64,000 nucleotides of DNA from Phytophthora colocasiae (GCA_018806915.1 JAGKQI010000044.1:62001-126000), one strand, 5' to 3'; shown: positions 34,318 to 45,528, counted from the stretch's first letter. Numbers and translations: made by a program. The notes: generated by a model not told the origin, from the letters alone.

Positions 34318-36770
34318 ATGGCCACGACAAAGCCCAAGAAGCGGAAGTATAGTAGTGAGAACGATGACAGAGATCATCAGGAGCCTGTCCAGTCGTTTGA
34401 CACTTTCGATGGCGTGTTTTCGTCGTGGGAAGCGTTTCAGTCTGCGTTTGACAAGTACGTTTTGGCCTTATATGATTCCAGCTGCTTTCAATAGTACGAG
34501 GTTTAAGACAATACTTGTTTGCTACAGGTACAAAGAGGACACTCACCAGCTCTACAAGATCCGGTCGACGATATCCGTCAAGACCGGAATAGGTCGCGAG
34601 CTGCACAGGCAGCAAAGAGGGGTACCAGAGCGGAACTTTGGGGCGAGAACTTGGCTCTTACGCAAAGTACTTCATCTGCACACATGGCTGGGAGTTTAAG
34701 CCACGTGGAAAAGGGACGCTGACAAACCATCGTATTCGATCAACGGGGTGTCCGGCGAAGCTGAATGCAAATCTATTCAAGGACAAGGATGATAATACTT
34801 TTAAGGTGCGAGTCACAGTCCATAACGCCGGTCACAACCACGACGTCAACGGGAACGTCTATTACTCTTATCCGGAGGCGCGGAAAATCAATTCCCCTGG
34901 CACACAAAGCGTCGTGAAGACCCTTATTCAAGGTACATTGTGAATGCTCTGAACGTCGTCGGTATCTAATAGTTTATTTTGGATTACAGGAGGCTCAAAG
35001 AAGAAGAAGATTTTACGTTATCTAAAGGAGGTCTCCGGTAAGCCTATTTTACCAAAGGACGTGGAAAATCTTATTGCCAAGATGCGGCGTGAAACCTACA
35101 CTTCGGAAAATGACAACGTTCGAGTCTCGCAATTGCTTCGTGATTTTAGCGAAGGTCCAGGCAATGCTGTCAACGTATTCAGAGATTCTACAACAGGGTT
35201 GACCTCGTGTATCACCTTTCAGACTGCATTTATTCGTAGGATGACTCGAAAGTTTCCTGAAGCCCTCTGTGTTGATGCTACGTACGGCACCAACATCAAT
35301 CGGTAATAATTGGTGTAGCTTTCACAAGGTTATCGGATCACCAACTAATTTATATGTTGAATTTGTAGTTACCGCTTGTTCAGCTTCATGGTCACCGATA
35401 AATTTGGCTGTGGTAAATTTTCACAGCATTCTTTGGTGGATGGAGAAAGCAGATCGAATATGGAGTGCGCTGTTTCTGCATTCAAAGAAAACAACCCGGC
35501 TTGGCGTGAGGTGAAGGTAATTATCATCGACAAAGATTTCACTGAGCTGGCTCTGCTGAAAGATGAATTCCCGAATGCTACGGTTATTCTTTGTCAATTT
35601 CACGTTATTGATTACTTGAAGCGGGAGGTGAGCAAGAAGAACTATGGATTTTCGAACTTTGAGAAGACACATGTGAAGAACCTGCTGACGCTAATGGTTC
35701 GTGCGGCAACTGAGGAGTCATTCGGTCACTACCTTTCTGCACTACAGAAGCTATGTGAAACAAGACCTGTATTCATGGATTATTTGGAGAAAAATTGGTT
35801 GAAATGCAAGGGGTTATGGTGCACTTTTAAGCGTGGCAATATTCCGCATCTTGATAACAATACGAACAATCGTTTGGAAGCGAGCTGGGGTGCAGCAAAG
35901 GACATTTTGCACAGACACATGGCAATGGATGAGTGCATCGACCACTTGCTCTTCCTGCAGCAGTCCGCAGAGGATGAATATAGCGCCAAAGTGAAACGTG
36001 TCGGATTTCGATTCAACCAGCGCTATGACGCCGAAATGAGCGTGTTAGCAAAGCTCGCCACTCACCACGCCTGTGATTTGGTAGAAGGCCAGTACACAGC
36101 CTGTCGTGCGGAAAGCTACTCTATCTCCGCTGATGAAGTCAGTCCCAGTTACGTCACCCTGACAAGTCATAAATCCGGTGCAACATTCGCTGTCAGTGTG
36201 CTGGAAAACAAGTGTAGCTGCAGTTTTCACCAGACGGTGCTACTACCGTGCTGCCACATCATGTTTTTGAGGCTCCAAAATGAAGAATTTCGGTCTGTCA
36301 TACCGTACGATTGTATCCCGGAGAGATGGCTAATTGGTGACAAGGACTCCGATGACGAAGGCACAATTTCTATCTTTACTGTCAGAGACGTCGACGCTTC
36401 TACTACACGTACTCTCGGGCACAATGAAAAGTATCGGGCTGGGTTTGCTGTTTGCCAAAAACTTGCCGAAGTTATCGCTGATAAAGGCACTCGGAGTTTC
36501 AACAAGTGGCTGAGTTACCTTACTAAGGTCGAAAGCATCGCAAGACTCGACAATGTGGTCCCTCTGTCCCCACAAGTGTCCACAGTGATCAATAGTACTG
36601 CGGTTTGTGGACCTACAACCAACACTGTTAGAGTTTGTGACCCTAACACCAACTCTCCCGGTGTTTGTGATCAAGTCACCAACTCTTATAGTATTTGTGA
36701 CCCAGTTGCTTGTGTTTCCAATGTTGATGAAACTGAACCCGGTCCACCACTGTCACTACTTCAGCATTAG
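34318..36770 (+). CDS. MULE transposase (four exons)
   Basis: The exons are 34318-34454, 34528-34932, 34990-35302 and 35369-36770. All introns are GT..AG and 57-73 bases long. One extra base in the G run near 34640 must be removed; the spliced length is then 751 codons plus stop. The N-terminus is a FAR1/FLYWCH-like DNA-binding region (YAKYFICTHGW, then GCPAKLNANL and HNHDVNG). The DDE catalytic core shows Asp in CVDATYGTN, Asp in IIIDKDFTE, the C-x2-H box CQFHVIDYL and Glu in NNRLEASWG. A SWIM zinc finger (CSCSFHQTVLLPCCHIMF) follows. The C-terminus carries Thr-Asn-Ser/Val-Cys-Asp repeats. Probably active, or recently so, if the extra base is a sequencing error. Confidence 0.88.
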
Positions 36771-36960
36771 CTAGTGGAAATGTTGGCGACCAAGTACCAG
36801 ACACGCAAACCAATCGTGAAGAGACTCACGTAATGGATCCTACACTAGGTTCCCCAAGTGATAAAGGTGGCGCTACCGAGACCAATTCTGAGCGAGTTTG
36901 TGATGCGATCACCAATTCAGCTCGAGTTCGTGAATCAATCACCAACTCAATCCCATTGTC
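36590..36960 (+). repeat. Degenerate TNS..VCD coding repeat spanning the ORF1/ORF2 junction
   Basis: Units of about 36-39 bases, with cores such as AACACCAACTC and GTTTGTGA, are found at the end of the transposase frame and again at the start of the C48 frame. Between them are the transposase stop and a 62-base gap. The array therefore straddles two genes. Confidence 0.7.
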
Positions 36961-38101
36961 CAGACAAGTGAAACAGGCTACCCCCAGAACAGCAAGCCGG
37001 CGCCTAAATTTACGTGACAGCAGATATGAGGATAACGGGAACAGTACGGACGAAGATTTGACTGTTAAACTTAATCCGGCCAGCAAACCATCGGGACGGC
37101 CTAAAATCAGGCGAGCAACTAAAAGGGCTAAAGTACGGAAGGAATTTGAAAACACCAAGGCATTAGCTGACCAACTCAACACTGTGGGTGATATTACGTT
37201 AGTAACCCTTCGAGACTACGTTGATGAGAAGAAATTATCGCTTGCAGCAGTGGGGCCGATATTCTCTGCGATTCAAGTCAGGCATCAAGAGGCAAAGTTT
37301 AAGCGGCCTAAAGCGCGAGTTCAAGTTGGCAGCGAAAAAATTGGCAGCGTGCGCAAATTGACGCGATGGGTGGAGAAGAGATCTGACACAGAGGAAAGAA
37401 GCACTATTTTGACAAGACTGCCACTGTTGAACATGTATTCGGCATTTAAATCGAGGATTGGTGAAACAATTATTCAATTTGATGACCTTACGAAATTTGC
37501 TGGAGAAGGATGGCTCTCGGACGGGTGCGTCTTTGTAGCGTCGCTTCATACAGCCTCAAAAGCAAAAATGACTGGAAAAAATAGAGGTGGTGTCAACGAG
37601 ATCATTGCGGTGGATCCTGTATTTCTAGGCTTTCAACAAGAAGAAGACCGAAAAAGACTGCTGGATACCAATCGCCAAATATTCAGTAAAGGTGCCAAGG
37701 GGCGAGTGGTTTTTCTTCCGGTAAATATCGAAGTGGACATTTCGCACTGGTGTGCAGTAATTTTTGACTTTCGCAGTGAAATACTGTGGATTTACGATCC
37801 GATGCACAGGATCGACTACATCTCTAAAGTGGAAAAGATAATGACCGATTACGTCATTCCGTTTGTAGATCCTGGTTATAAGTTCACGCCGAAGACGTCG
37901 ACCGCTTGGAAGCAAAATGACGGTTACAATTGCGGCGTGTTGATTGTAAAGTGGTTTGAAGTATTTCTGAACGTGGCAATGCACACAGATGCAACGGAAG
38001 ACCTACAAACATTGACGCAACAGCGAATCACCGCAAAAGACGTAGACGAATGCAGATACAACATGTTCGCCACAGTTTTCTTAGATGCTTGCAATAATTA
38101 G
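36833..38101 (+). CDS. MULE-1 Ulp1-like (C48) cysteine protease
   Basis: 422 residues in one exon. The first 60 residues are repeats, followed by a basic, low-complexity part (KPSGRPKIRRATKRAKVRKE). The C-terminal 200 residues form a C48 peptidase: GEGWLSDGCVFV at the substrate side, catalytic His in ISHWCAV, Asp in WIYDPMH, and Gln and Cys in KQNDGYNCGVLI. It is not closely alike the HTH/C48 protein at 6313-7881 outside the catalytic motifs. In the element it may process SUMO-type conjugates on host or transposon proteins, but this is inferred. The two genes share orientation and could be co-expressed. Confidence 0.85.
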   Translation: MDPTLGSPSDKGGATETNSERVCDAITNSARVRESITNSIPLSRQVKQATPRTASRRLNLRDSRYEDNGNSTDEDLTVKLNPASKPSGRPKIRRATKRAKVRKEFENTKALADQLNTVGDITLVTLRDYVDEKKLSLAAVGPIFSAIQVRHQEAKFKRPKARVQVGSEKIGSVRKLTRWVEKRSDTEERSTILTRLPLLNMYSAFKSRIGETIIQFDDLTKFAGEGWLSDGCVFVASLHTASKAKMTGKNRGGVNEIIAVDPVFLGFQQEEDRKRLLDTNRQIFSKGAKGRVVFLPVNIEVDISHWCAVIFDFRSEILWIYDPMHRIDYISKVEKIMTDYVIPFVDPGYKFTPKTSTAWKQNDGYNCGVLIVKWFEVFLNVAMHTDATEDLQTLTQQRITAKDVDECRYNMFATVFLDACNN

Positions 38102-38326
38102 GGAGCTAAAGTCAATACATACGTTCATATGAATCAATTCACGTAGAATAACAAGTCCTCGACATGTACAATAGATCAAAGTGTAGCCAACCGAGATTGT
38201 AGAGATTTTTTCACAAATACTTCAATGTACTCCTGAGATACCGGTACATTTTCTTGCTTTAGTATTCGGAATTAAAAGAATTTGTGCCCCTTTCTTACCC
38301 GATAATTTGTGACAGTAGGGTGAGCC

Positions 38327-38933
38327 ATATTTAAACGGCCTTTCCCTGACTATGCTGCAAGCTTTCGGGGAAAGGCGACGGCTACCGAAATGCGAGAAGC
38401 CTCGTCACACTTTGCTAGATCTACCTTGGATAGTGTATTATGAATTAGTGTAATTTCGGAGCTCGAGACAGCCTCATCAAGTCGTAGCGTAGGCAAAGTC
38501 GTACCGGCGTTGAGGTCGGTTCGAGAACTGCGGGGCCGGTTGCACTCTGAACGTCGAGCACAATTGCTGAATCTCCTTACTTCACGGAAAAGTTTTCAGC
38601 TCGTAGACTCAGAATAAGACGCATCGTTTCCGCTGGCATTTGGCGCAGCACTTTGGTGCCTGTGAAGCATCGCGTATCGGTTGATCTGCTTCAGTGCTCG
38701 TCTTTATGGCTTGAAGCTCCACAACTACAACAAAGCAGCAGCTGTGCTGCGCTCTCTCCTCTCAATCGCAACTACATGAACATGTACACAGCGGGTAAGT
38801 TGATGAGCTGACGAATTGGCGTGACATCAACTTGATCGAAGCACTGCTACATACCATACATGGTATAGTAGCAGAGCTACTGAAAACTGTCCAACAGCGG
38901 AATGGCAAATCCCCTTTGTGCATCCAGACAAAC
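38327..38933. other. Gene-free stretch
   Basis: No supported coding region and no TIR or LTR were noticed between MULE-1 and the small inverted-repeat unit. Confidence 0.6.
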
Positions 38934-39197
38934 TAACGGAAATTCCCGATTAATACCCCGGGCACTATTTAATAGTACCCTCCCAAAATCCAAAAGGTTA
39001 CTCTGTATTGCCGAAAGGTTACTCTGAATTGCCGAAAGGTTATTCTCAGGGTTCTCGTGATCTTCGTCAGCGGCTTCCCAGCTTGTACGGAATCGCTCAC
39101 CGTAGACGTCGTGCTTCGCAATATGCCAGTCCAGGTAGCTGGTAGCTGTCTGTAAAGCCAGCAGCAGCGACGATGACAGTAGTATCTTGCCATACAT
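38877..39197 (-). CDS. Possible small secreted protein overlapping the inverted-repeat unit
   Basis: An open frame of 106 codons begins with a plausible signal peptide (MYGKILLSSSLLLALQTATS). It then reads YLDWHIAKHDVYGERFRTS and an acidic stretch, followed by two LSAIQSN repeats coded by the 21-base tandem repeat. The last third is the translated left inverted repeat, so the C-terminus comes from the mobile unit. No RXLR or LFLAK effector motif is visible. It may be a captured exon or a chance frame. Confidence 0.35.
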   Translation of the reverse strand: MYGKILLSSSLLLALQTATSYLDWHIAKHDVYGERFRTSWEAADEDHENPENNLSAIQSNLSAIQSNLLDFGRVLLNSARGINREFPLVCLDAQRGFAIPLLDSFQ

Positions 39198-39516
39198 TTC
39201 TTACCCACTCACAAACTACAGCTACCGACGGCATACGCGGGTTGCCGAAGCGAGTGTGCTCGACCTTGTCGCTCTCTTTCCACGCAATGATCTCTATGTA
39301 GAGTAGGTTCTTGAACGTCTTGTAGATGCCAATGTCATGGGAATTCTTGATGGCATTTTGCTGAATGAGCGTTGCTGGTATAGGACAGACGCACACCTGT
39401 AGACAGTGCTAGTGAATGGCTGGCGCTGCAACAAAATAGCTGTGTTAAAGGTTACTATCGGGTTACCCTCGGAGGGCACTATTCGGGTAGAGGGTATTAA
39501 TCGGGAATTTCCGTTA
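38934..39516. mobile_element. Small inverted-repeat unit (MITE-like, about 580 bases)
   Basis: A perfect 25-base inverted repeat (38934-38958 against 39492-39516, beginning TAACGGAAATTCCCG) encloses 533 bases. Just inside each arm is a related but rearranged motif with GGGCACTATT or its partner. No target duplication was found, so the superfamily is open. Between 38990 and 39055 are about 2.7 copies of a 21-base repeat (core CGAAAGGTTACTCTG). Confidence 0.7.
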
Positions 39517-39667
39517 CTTTCGCTGTCCCTGGTCAAGGCTTCAGTGCAAACTAAACTTGCTTAAAAAATGGTTAAAAACAATCGGTTGCAAGTGCATACT
39601 TCGGATGCCAGCAATAAAATCTGTACTATCCATGATATCCTGTTCTTGCACTTTGACTCACTTCCGA

Positions 39668-40219
39668 CTAGACCAGCGACTCGGCTTTCAGTGTTGCAGC
39701 ACGAGCAAGCAGTTCAACAACACCAACCGTTGATTTGGGGCGGGTGTAGTCATCCGGGATCTTCTCGTTTAAGATGAACGAGCGTGCGTGATCGACCGAG
39801 ATCGTGTCACCGCTGCCCAGAGCCATCAATAGCACCGATGCCTCCAAGAACGCCAAGGTCTGGGCTTTCACTCCGTACGTGCAATCCGGGTTTTCAGCAT
39901 TGCACGTTTTGCCGCGGTCCTTGCGTGTCTTGGCCACAGAGACGAGGATCGCTGCAACACCAGATCCGAGGTTGTACACGTTCTCAAGAGCAGTGGAAAG
40001 CATGTCATGCGTGATGTTCTGGCCGTTACGAGGAAGATATCCGTGGTTGGCCAGCGTGTTTAGTGCAGGACACGGCGAACGACGATACGCAGCAGCGGTG
40101 CCATAAATCCCGGAGGATTCGTCGCTGGTTGGGCGGTAGTAGTCACCTTCTTGAAGAGCGAACACGGATGTGGTGGCTATAATGGCAGCAACAGCGATTG
40201 ACTGGATCAAAGACACCAT
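39668..40219 (-). CDS. Secreted heme-thiolate peroxidase-like protein 1, internally deleted
   Basis: 183 residues, opening with a signal peptide (MVSLIQSIAVAAIIATTSVFA). The heme-binding motif PCPALNTLANHGYLPRNG of the chloroperoxidase/unspecific peroxygenase family (PF01328) is intact, including the Cys that ligates heme iron. Compared with the paralogs at 44121 and 48547 it lacks about 65 central residues in frame. The lost part includes the EHD motif that supplies the acid catalyst. The C-terminal third (CTYGVKAQTLAFLEASVLLM) resumes normally. The enzyme is probably inactive, or the deletion is an assembly fault. Confidence 0.8.
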   Translation of the reverse strand: MVSLIQSIAVAAIIATTSVFALQEGDYYRPTSDESSGIYGTAAAYRRSPCPALNTLANHGYLPRNGQNITHDMLSTALENVYNLGSGVAAILVSVAKTRKDRGKTCNAENPDCTYGVKAQTLAFLEASVLLMALGSGDTISVDHARSFILNEKIPDDYTRPKSTVGVVELLARAATLKAESLV

Positions 40220-41177
40220 TCTTCAGCAGAATACTTGTGGATTGGAAGGCAAGTTGGAGAATGAGCCGAGACCTAACGACTATTGATTCGGATCCAGTAG
40301 ATCATCCACATCTGCCAGATGCGGGACTCAGGAAGAGGTGAGGCATTACTACAACAACCGTTGACAAAGTATGTATGTTCGAAGGTATATGCTTTAGAAT
40401 AGGTAGATACAAAGCGGAATTGTATCAGGTATGGTGCTATACTGGAAGCAATATGCTGGCATAATGCTGCTGAGCAAGTCAATTTCGATCAGACCGCAAT
40501 AAGTGATGTTGTACGCATCCATCAGAGGATGGACGGATCACAGTCTCTGGTGGTGATCGGTTGCCCAGTTGTATGCAAAATGTGCCTGGACCCCCGGACC
40601 AGAGCTTCGCAGCGCGAAGATATTGGCCCACAAAACGTTGGTAAGGCTTGAAGCTCTTCTGGTCCTGCCATGTGAGTCACTGTCGGGTTTATGGTGCTAC
40701 CTTCAGCTGTGGCAAGTCTACTGGCACCGGTAAAAGGGAGATTCCATTTTACAGTTGAACGGCACCACCGGGATCAGGCAGGCGGCGCTGTGGCTTCCTT
40801 CTTCCGCGAAGAAACTTATGTTCGAGTACGATACATGCTGCTTCAAAGAGCTAACAGCTCGCGTTCGTGAACGCAGGGCATGCTTGTGTAACCGTTTGTG
40901 ACTTGGAAGATTTCTGTGGGATCGCTTTATTTATTGGCACTGGTAGCCAACAACAGTCAGCTTTTCGAGTTGGGGAGGACCTCCCGGGAGGATCCTGATG
41001 TGCCGGGCGTTTGTCTTATTGCACTCTATGGGGATAGTCTGATTCCGTTTCTCCGTTACTGCACTTCAACGAGATAAACTGTCTTGCACTGCGCACTGCA
41101 AGTGTCCTGAACCACCAGCATTCAAATCCAGATTGCATTTATCGCAGGCGACACCACCTAAACTTTAGGTTAAAGCG
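40220..41177. other. Gene-free stretch
   Basis: The first part is presumably the promoter of the peroxidase-like gene. The rest has no recognisable coding or structural feature. Confidence 0.55.
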
Positions 41178-43991
41178 GAGAAAAAAGGAGTACCTAGCTA
41201 CTGATTTTTGTTCTACCACACTAAATTGCAGTTGTCAGTATACCGGTATTCTATCGCGCATCCACAATTAGCATTTCCTGTACGTCCCCACCCCTTCAAC
41301 TCCAAGAGAAGCACGCAAATACTTTCACTCTCACTCCAATGGCCAAGAACGCAGAGAAGAAGTCGACGTTTGGTACGTCTCCTTTCGAACTAGAAGAGGA
41401 ACACCTTGGGAAAGCAGCTACCCTCGGCCTACTCCGACCAGATACGCTGCTTGAGTCATCTGACTCCTCTCATGAACTATTCGGCGTCGCGTATGACAAA
41501 TACAGAAACATTGGTACCGAAACGTTTGGTTCACGAAAGCGATTCAAACCAGGGTCAAATTGCTGGCAGAACAGTGCGGGTTTCAGATTCGCGTTCATAG
41601 TAGCTGTACCCGGCGGAACAACTCAGGTAACGCTAAGTACGTCTGTAAGAAGCTACACGGCCAACAATACACGGACAAATCTACACCAGCTAGTGAACTC
41701 GTATGTCCGTTTTTCGTGAACGTATTTGGTCATGAGGGTGAATGGAAGATTACTCGCGCTAACTTTTGCCACAATCATCTCTTGAATGTCGGCTTTAGTA
41801 GTCGTCCGCCTATGGAAAGCTCACTTGAACGCCCTGAACGCGACTTGCGCAACACAACCCGACAGATCAGCACAGCTACATCGCTAGTTGAACGAGAGAT
41901 GCTACCGACTTACAATGGCAGTACTAGTGGCATGACATCTGCTTCAATCCAAGCTTTTCTTCTGACAAAGGGAATTCGCTTATCACCAAGTCAAATTTCG
42001 CGATTAAAACAAGACATTGACGATAAACTTCGTGGAGACAGACTGAAAAGTTTCCAGAAATTGGAGGCTTATCTCGAACGTTTAGCCAGCGAGAACCCTG
42101 GTACGTTATGGTTGTTCGAAAAAGAACCCAACAGGGTTTTTAAGCGAGCATGCCTCTTCTCAAACCTCGGCATTCACATGGCTACGCGCGCAAAAAAACT
42201 GTACGGGTTCGACGGGGCACATTTGAAAGGGGAAATGAACAAGTACGGTGTCTATCTTGTGGCTACAGCTAAAGATTTCAACAACAACATCATTCCGTTT
42301 GGTTTTGCTCTTGTTCCAAAGGAAAATTTCGATCATTGGGTCTGGTTTTTGAACGCCGTTAAAGAAGCCTTAAGTAATCCTGCCAAGTTTACCGCTGTTT
42401 CGGACCGACAGAAAGGATTACTTGCTGCGGTCAAGACGGTGTTTCCGGTGGCAGGGCATCGCTTTTGTCTCCATCATATTTTATCTAACCTCGCAGACGC
42501 AAGAATTTCTCTAGCACCTGAAGAGCGTGGACTTGTGTGTAAAATGGCTAGAAGTGACTGTGAAAACGACTTTAACACCTTTCGATCGATTTTAGAGGAA
42601 ACGAAGCCAGGCGCAGTGGAGAGACTTGACATGATACCGCGCGAAAATTGGGTAAAGTACAAATTTCTCGAGACTTTTAACGTTCCCACTTATGGAGAGA
42701 TTACCTCTAATCTCTCTGAACAAGCCAATAATTGGATTGGAGATCAGTGTCGGAGTGCTAAACCTTTAGATGCGTTTAATCTGTATGTCATGAAGCTCAA
42801 TGACTTAGCTGCTGACCGGCGCAGTTTGGCATCAGATTGGACTTTCAAGTTTTGTGGTGAAAGTTTGGTGCCGATGTTAAGGAAAAAGCGTGCTGAGTTA
42901 GCACAGGCAAGCCAATTTTGTGAGCAGAAGCCGTGTATGGCAGGTGGATACCTTGTGCGATTTAAAGGCTCTGTTTCGAGGGAGGGTTTGGTGCACCCAT
43001 GGATGTTTGTAGACCTCCCTGCCCAAACTTGCACGTGTGGGAACTGGCAGGACATGTTATTCCCTTGCGTGCATGCAGTATACGCAGCAACAATCGACGG
43101 CCAGGATATTGAATCTTTGTATGACAAAAACCTATTGTCCATACAGCATTTCCAACAGACATACAGCAGAGCATTTCGCCCCTGGCCAACTACCTGCACG
43201 CTACTACGGGACACGACATTGCTCATGCCACCAATTGTAGCGAATCTACCAGAACAAGGCAAACGTGGGTTAAAGCCTGGACCCAAGCCCAAACACAAAC
43301 GCAAGACTGCAAAGAGAAAGGCATAAAGCAGCAACACGAGATATATAGGCAAGACTCAGAGCATTGGATATTTACATAGTCACCTGTATTTCCTTACATT
43401 TAAAAGTGCAATTATTGCATTGAGCGCTATCTAGATCAACATGGGTCAGCACCACACGAATTTTTGCAATGCGACAGCGGCGACACGTCCTGCAAGTGAA
43501 GTTCTTGCAGCCTCTCCGATGAGTCATTACCACTCAGGATAGCTGCCTGCACGGTCGCACCGTACGCCACAGCCTTGTCTTGGTGAATCATCTTGTTAGG
43601 TTCCTTGTCGTTGAAGAAATTCGACGGCTCTCTGACGCTTAGAGTCGCGCAAAACCTCTCTATCGTCTTGCAGAAGAAGTCGCCGCGAAGTTGATACCGT
43701 CGAAGAGAGAGTTGATCTCGACGTAAACCTGAGTTGGCAACGACAGCGTACGCTTACACACTTGGAGGCCGTCAGCAAACAACGAAAAGCGCGCTGGTTC
43801 TTCGTGATGTCCTTCCAGTGCTTGCGCTTGAGAACCTGCGTGAAGATGACCATCAGGCGATTGTCTACGTCCTCACTTGGATACTTTGAATTTGACCGAT
43901 GCAAACCGGTATACTGGACAACTTCGAAATGCAATTTGGTGTGGTAGAACAAAAATCAGTAGCTAGGTACTCCTTTATGGAAATTCCTCGG
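41178..43991 (+). mobile_element. MULE-2: Mutator-like element with long terminal inverted repeats
   Basis: The ends carry an imperfect inverted repeat of about 65-70 bases (about 41184-41250 against 43909-43979). Its best block includes GGAGTACCTAGCTACTGATT and runs on through TTCTACCACAC. Candidate 9-base target duplications with one mismatch lie outside (41169-41177 and 43992-44000, G-T/C-TAAAGCG). The exact borders are inferred from these. It carries a MuDR-type transposase and lies between peroxidase-like genes 1 and 2. Confidence 0.78.
41339..43326 (+). CDS. MULE-2 transposase (one frameshift)
   Basis: About 662 codons if one missing base near 41556 is allowed: the first 72 codons are in one frame and the rest in another. 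A DNA-binding N-terminus shows KYVCKKLHGQ and HNHLLNVG. The MULE core shows Asp in YGFDGAHLKGEM, Asp in FTAVSDRQKG, the C-x2-H box RFCLHHILSNL and Glu in SNLSEQANNW. A SWIM finger (CTCGNWQDMLFPCVHAVY) and a Lys/Pro-rich tail (KPGPKPKHKRKTAKRKA) follow. All catalytic positions are present. It is only distantly similar to the MULE-1 transposase, so it belongs to a different MULE clade. Confidence 0.85.
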
Positions 43992-44120
43992 CTAAAGCGT
44001 TCTCACCTCAATTAACTCCACGTTTGGCGATCACCAGTAAAGGCTGGTGTTTTTGAACGGGCTCCAGTCCGCCACTTGCCAATTTGCATCGACTTCAACG
44101 CACAACTTCCAAGTACCGGT

Positions 44121-44879
44121 ATGCTGCGTGCCGTATTCGTCGCATTCGCACTCACTGCACTCAATGTGGACGCTGGTGGAACTCCTCAGAGCGAGGGGTA
44201 TCGCTACACCCTCGAGCAACTCCAAGTCGGCGAGTACTACAAACCATCTGCTATTGAGGGGTCAGGAGTTCCCAACACTACTGCTCCTTTCCACCGATGT
44301 CCCTGCCCAGCACTCAACGCTCTTGCAAACCACGGATATTTGCCTCGAAATGGCCAGAATATTGGGAAGGGTGTACTTAAGGCTGCGATCATGAATGTCT
44401 TCAACATGGCTGATGACATTGCCACGACGCAAGTGAGTCAAGTACCTGAAGTGTTTTCCCTCGACTTTCTAAGCAAACACAATGCACCCGAGCACGACGC
44501 ATCACTGGTTCATACCGACGCTTACTTTGGTCGCGATCCGATGGAAGTGAACGTCACACTGGCAGAAGATTTGTTGGCACGTGCTGTTGATGGCAAAATC
44601 GACACTACCGCGGTGGCCCGCGTACGCAAGGACCGAGCCGTTTTGTGTGAGAGTTCCAATCCTGAGTGTACTTTTGGCGAGAATGAGAAGAAGAAGTCGT
44701 TCCTGCAGGCGGTGTTGCTTCTCAAGGCGCTGGGTGAAGGTGACGTCATCTCTGTGAAGCATGCGAAGGAGTTTCTTGTCGAAGAAAAAATACCTAATGA
44801 CTTTGTGAAGTCACCGGAGCCTGTTTCAGCAGCTGCGCTAAGCAAGAAATCGGCGGAGTTGGTTACTCTAGCGGTTTAA
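44121..44879 (+). CDS. Secreted heme-thiolate peroxidase-like protein 2
   Basis: 252 residues from the ATG at 44121, chosen because it opens a signal peptide (MLRAVFVAFALTALNVDAGG); an upstream in-frame ATG at 44076 does not. The PCPALNALANHGYLPRNG motif carries the heme-ligand Cys, and LPEHDASL-type sequence (here APEHDASLVH) carries the acid catalyst EHD. The C-terminal domain has two Cys (CESSNPECTFG). Family members use H2O2 to oxidise or oxygenate small substrates. The start codon lies 130 bases from the MULE-2 end, so its promoter is partly transposon-adjacent. Confidence 0.9.
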   Translation: MLRAVFVAFALTALNVDAGGTPQSEGYRYTLEQLQVGEYYKPSAIEGSGVPNTTAPFHRCPCPALNALANHGYLPRNGQNIGKGVLKAAIMNVFNMADDIATTQVSQVPEVFSLDFLSKHNAPEHDASLVHTDAYFGRDPMEVNVTLAEDLLARAVDGKIDTTAVARVRKDRAVLCESSNPECTFGENEKKKSFLQAVLLLKALGEGDVISVKHAKEFLVEEKIPNDFVKSPEPVSAAALSKKSAELVTLAV

Positions 44880-45528
44880 ACTTGATCTTTTCGCAACTTG
44901 AGCTACGCTTAATAGTACTGGCAAAGCTTTTGTTTATCTTGGCTCTGGTTTGGTGACCATGAACGGGGAGACAGTAATGATAATGTGGCTCGAAAAGTAT
45001 TCTCGCTTTTGTTTATTTTGTTGCAGGTATTCCAACCAAGAAATGATCGCTGTTTAAACATTGGAGTTTAATACTTAAGTATATGCTTAACATTTCAATG
45101 CTAAGGTTCTCTAGAGGTTGTAAAGATCGCTTTAGCCCACAACGAGAACTTTCGGAACGAAAATGCACTTCACAAAAAATAACTTGTATTGCGCTGGTTC
45201 ATAGAATTTTGAATGAGAGACCTACAGTAAAAAAAATTATAGATAATCTGCGTTAGGCTGCTTGACAGGTTGTAACCAGCTTACTGGAAGTGCAATTCGT
45301 CAGAGCTGACATCGACAAAGGTGAATTATCAATTGGGTTTTACATCAAAATTCAGCATTATTTTTCCAAGTACTACAGGCACAATAATACAGAAATACGT
45401 GAAGTAAAGTCTAAAGCTTGTGTGCATGGTACATGTATTAGCAAAAACAGAAAGTGTCACGCTTGTACTTGAAGTGCACTTTTGATTAACGACAACGTGC
45501 AGTAATCAGGTTTTCCCTTTGAGAAAAT
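44880..45528. other. Gene-free stretch
   Basis: An AT-rich stretch between peroxidase-like gene 2 and MULE-3. No motif-bearing frames are seen. The last 9 bases (45520-45528) are the MULE-3 target duplication. Confidence 0.6.

Larger units (their letters stand above)
34120..38326 (+). mobile_element. MULE-1: complete Mutator-like element with Ulp1 companion gene
   Basis: A 4,207-base element flanked by a perfect 9-base direct repeat ATATTTAAA (34111-34119 and 38327-38335), the size typical of Mutator-like insertions. The ends share a short inverted repeat: an 18-base perfect core (34127-34144 against 38302-38319) with GG at each terminus. Inside are a spliced MULE transposase and a C48 protease gene on the same strand, 62 bases apart. 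Plant KAONASHI MULEs also carry ULP-like genes. Near-intact ends and frames suggest recent activity. Confidence 0.92.

Noticed and set aside
38877..39197. RXLR-type effector
   Set aside because: A signal peptide is plausible, but no RXLR or clear dEER motif is present.
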